Positions 63,409 through 64,000 of a DNA stretch of 64,000 nucleotides are shown piece after piece; within the stretch, counting starts at the first letter, position 1, and each line of letters opens with the position of its first letter. Both the position numbers and the translations under genes were made by a program. The notes beneath the pieces were generated by a model, which did no database searches, was not told the DNA's origin, and saw only the letters and a list, made by a program, of their open reading frames with translations. The stretch is taken from NCBI RefSeq assembly GCF_013116825.1, contig NZ_JABFNS010000010.1:30931-94930 (forward strand). Reading direction: 5' to 3'. The DNA comes from Myxococcus xanthus. GTDB taxonomy: Bacteria; Myxococcota; Myxococcia; Myxococcales; Myxococcaceae.

Positions 63409-64000
63409 ATGAGCACCGACGCCCCGATTGTCGCCGCGCCCCTTGATGCCTTTCAAAAGCGTCTCGATGGACTGCTCATCGTGGCGCTCGTCGTCTGGGG
63501 ATTGGCCCAACTGGCGCCTCACCTGGCGCATCCGGCCATCTACATCTGGGACGAGGCGATGCACCAGGCCGCCGCGCGCGGCACGCACGACACCTTCTTC
63601 ACGCCGCACATCTACAAGGACCCTATCTTCCCCGAGGACCCGCGCCACTGGTGGGCCGCGCACGTGTGGATGCACAAGCCCACGGGCCCCTTCTGGTTCG
63701 GCGCGTTGATGATGCACGTGGTGGGCGTGACGCCGCTGGCGTTGCGGCTGGCCTCGCTCCTGGGGCACCTGGCCGCGGCGGTGTCCATCTACCTCATCGC
63801 GCGCAGGCCCACCGGGCGCTTCTGGGCCGTGCTGGGGGCGGCGGGCTTCCTCGCCATGCCCTTTGGCTGGCAGCTCGTCCAGGGGCGCATCTTCGGCGAT
63901 GTGACGGATTGCACCCTGACGGGCTGCAACGCCGTGGCGGTGGCGCTCCTGTTCCACGCCACGCGTCAGGACTCCTGGCGATGGGGGCTGGCGGCGGGGG
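63409..64000 (+). CDS. ArnT/PMT-like membrane glycosyltransferase, N-terminal part
   Basis: 197 codons before the right edge; no stop in the window. After a first transmembrane helix (LLIVALVVWGLAQLAPHL) the loop IWDEAMHQAAARG carries the Asp-Glu pair of GT39/GT83-type transferases, and MHKPTGPFWFGALMM fits their KPPL-like motif. More helices follow. Such enzymes move sugars from polyprenyl phosphate to lipids or proteins in the periplasm. It is the likely final step of the cluster. Confidence 0.82.
   Translation, partial: MSTDAPIVAAPLDAFQKRLDGLLIVALVVWGLAQLAPHLAHPAIYIWDEAMHQAAARGTHDTFFTPHIYKDPIFPEDPRHWWAAHVWMHKPTGPFWFGALMMHVVGVTPLALRLASLLGHLAAAVSIYLIARRPTGRFWAVLGAAGFLAMPFGWQLVQGRIFGDVTDCTLTGCNAVAVALLFHATRQDSWRWGLAAG

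Noticed and set aside
1..64000. CRISPR arrays, tRNA, rRNA, insertion sequences or phage genes
   Set aside because: No regularly spaced repeats, no tRNA-like cloverleaf and no transposase or integrase motifs were seen on reading the window.

Overview
The window reads as one contiguous piece of a GC-rich deltaproteobacterial chromosome, most likely a Myxococcaceae member such as Myxococcus or Corallococcus. The evidence is the strong G/C third-position bias, abundant lipoproteins, c-type cytochromes, a multimodular NRPS, paired M16 peptidases and tight ATGA-coupled operons. The genus is an inference. I see no rRNA, tRNA, CRISPR array, insertion sequence or phage gene.

Layout. (1) 1-15491, minus strand: one uninterrupted NRPS frame that runs off the left edge, with four full C-A-PCP modules plus C-A of a fifth. 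A signal-peptide-bearing barrel-type outer-membrane protein (15520-17457) precedes it by 28 bp, apparently in the same operon. (2) 17598-22865, plus strand: a 56-codon acidic peptide gene, a Rieske non-heme iron oxygenase, a di-heme cytochrome c lipoprotein, a five-heme cytochrome lipoprotein and another lipoprotein. Directly beyond lies a divergent TldD-like/TldE-like protease pair (22888-25805). This peptide + oxygenase + cytochromes + leader-type protease set is my best candidate for an undescribed, RiPP-like system. (3) 25976-36912, mixed housekeeping and unknowns: a cold-shock protein with a clear terminator, a small basic protein, a YafY/WYL regulator divergent from a family-B DNA polymerase, a membrane protein coupled to a small gene that seems to start at ATT, an active/inactive M16 peptidase pair, an SMI1/KNR4-like protein and a secreted Cys-containing protein. 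Two frameshifted gene remnants lie at 35276-35658 and 37068-37402. (4) 37540-45069: a GH18 chitinase-like enzyme with an altered active-site motif, two divergent paralogous right-handed beta-helix lipoproteins, and a GNAT acetyltransferase. (5) 45114-64000: an APC permease, then a long glycan cluster on the plus strand. It holds a methyltransferase, a GH-A hydrolase that looks circularly permuted, an alcohol dehydrogenase, a Gfo/Idh oxidoreductase, an ABC transporter, two NAD-dependent sugar epimerases, a GT4 transferase, three tandem CgeB-like glycosyltransferases, UDP-glucose 6-dehydrogenase and the start of an ArnT/PMT-like membrane transferase. A minus-strand phosphatase / PRTase-kinase pair is nested in it.

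Many genes overlap by 4 bp (ATGA), so the glycan cluster is probably one or two co-transcribed units that make, modify and export a glycan or glycolipid. Start sites were chosen by Shine-Dalgarno position and family N-termini, and often differ from the longest possible frame.
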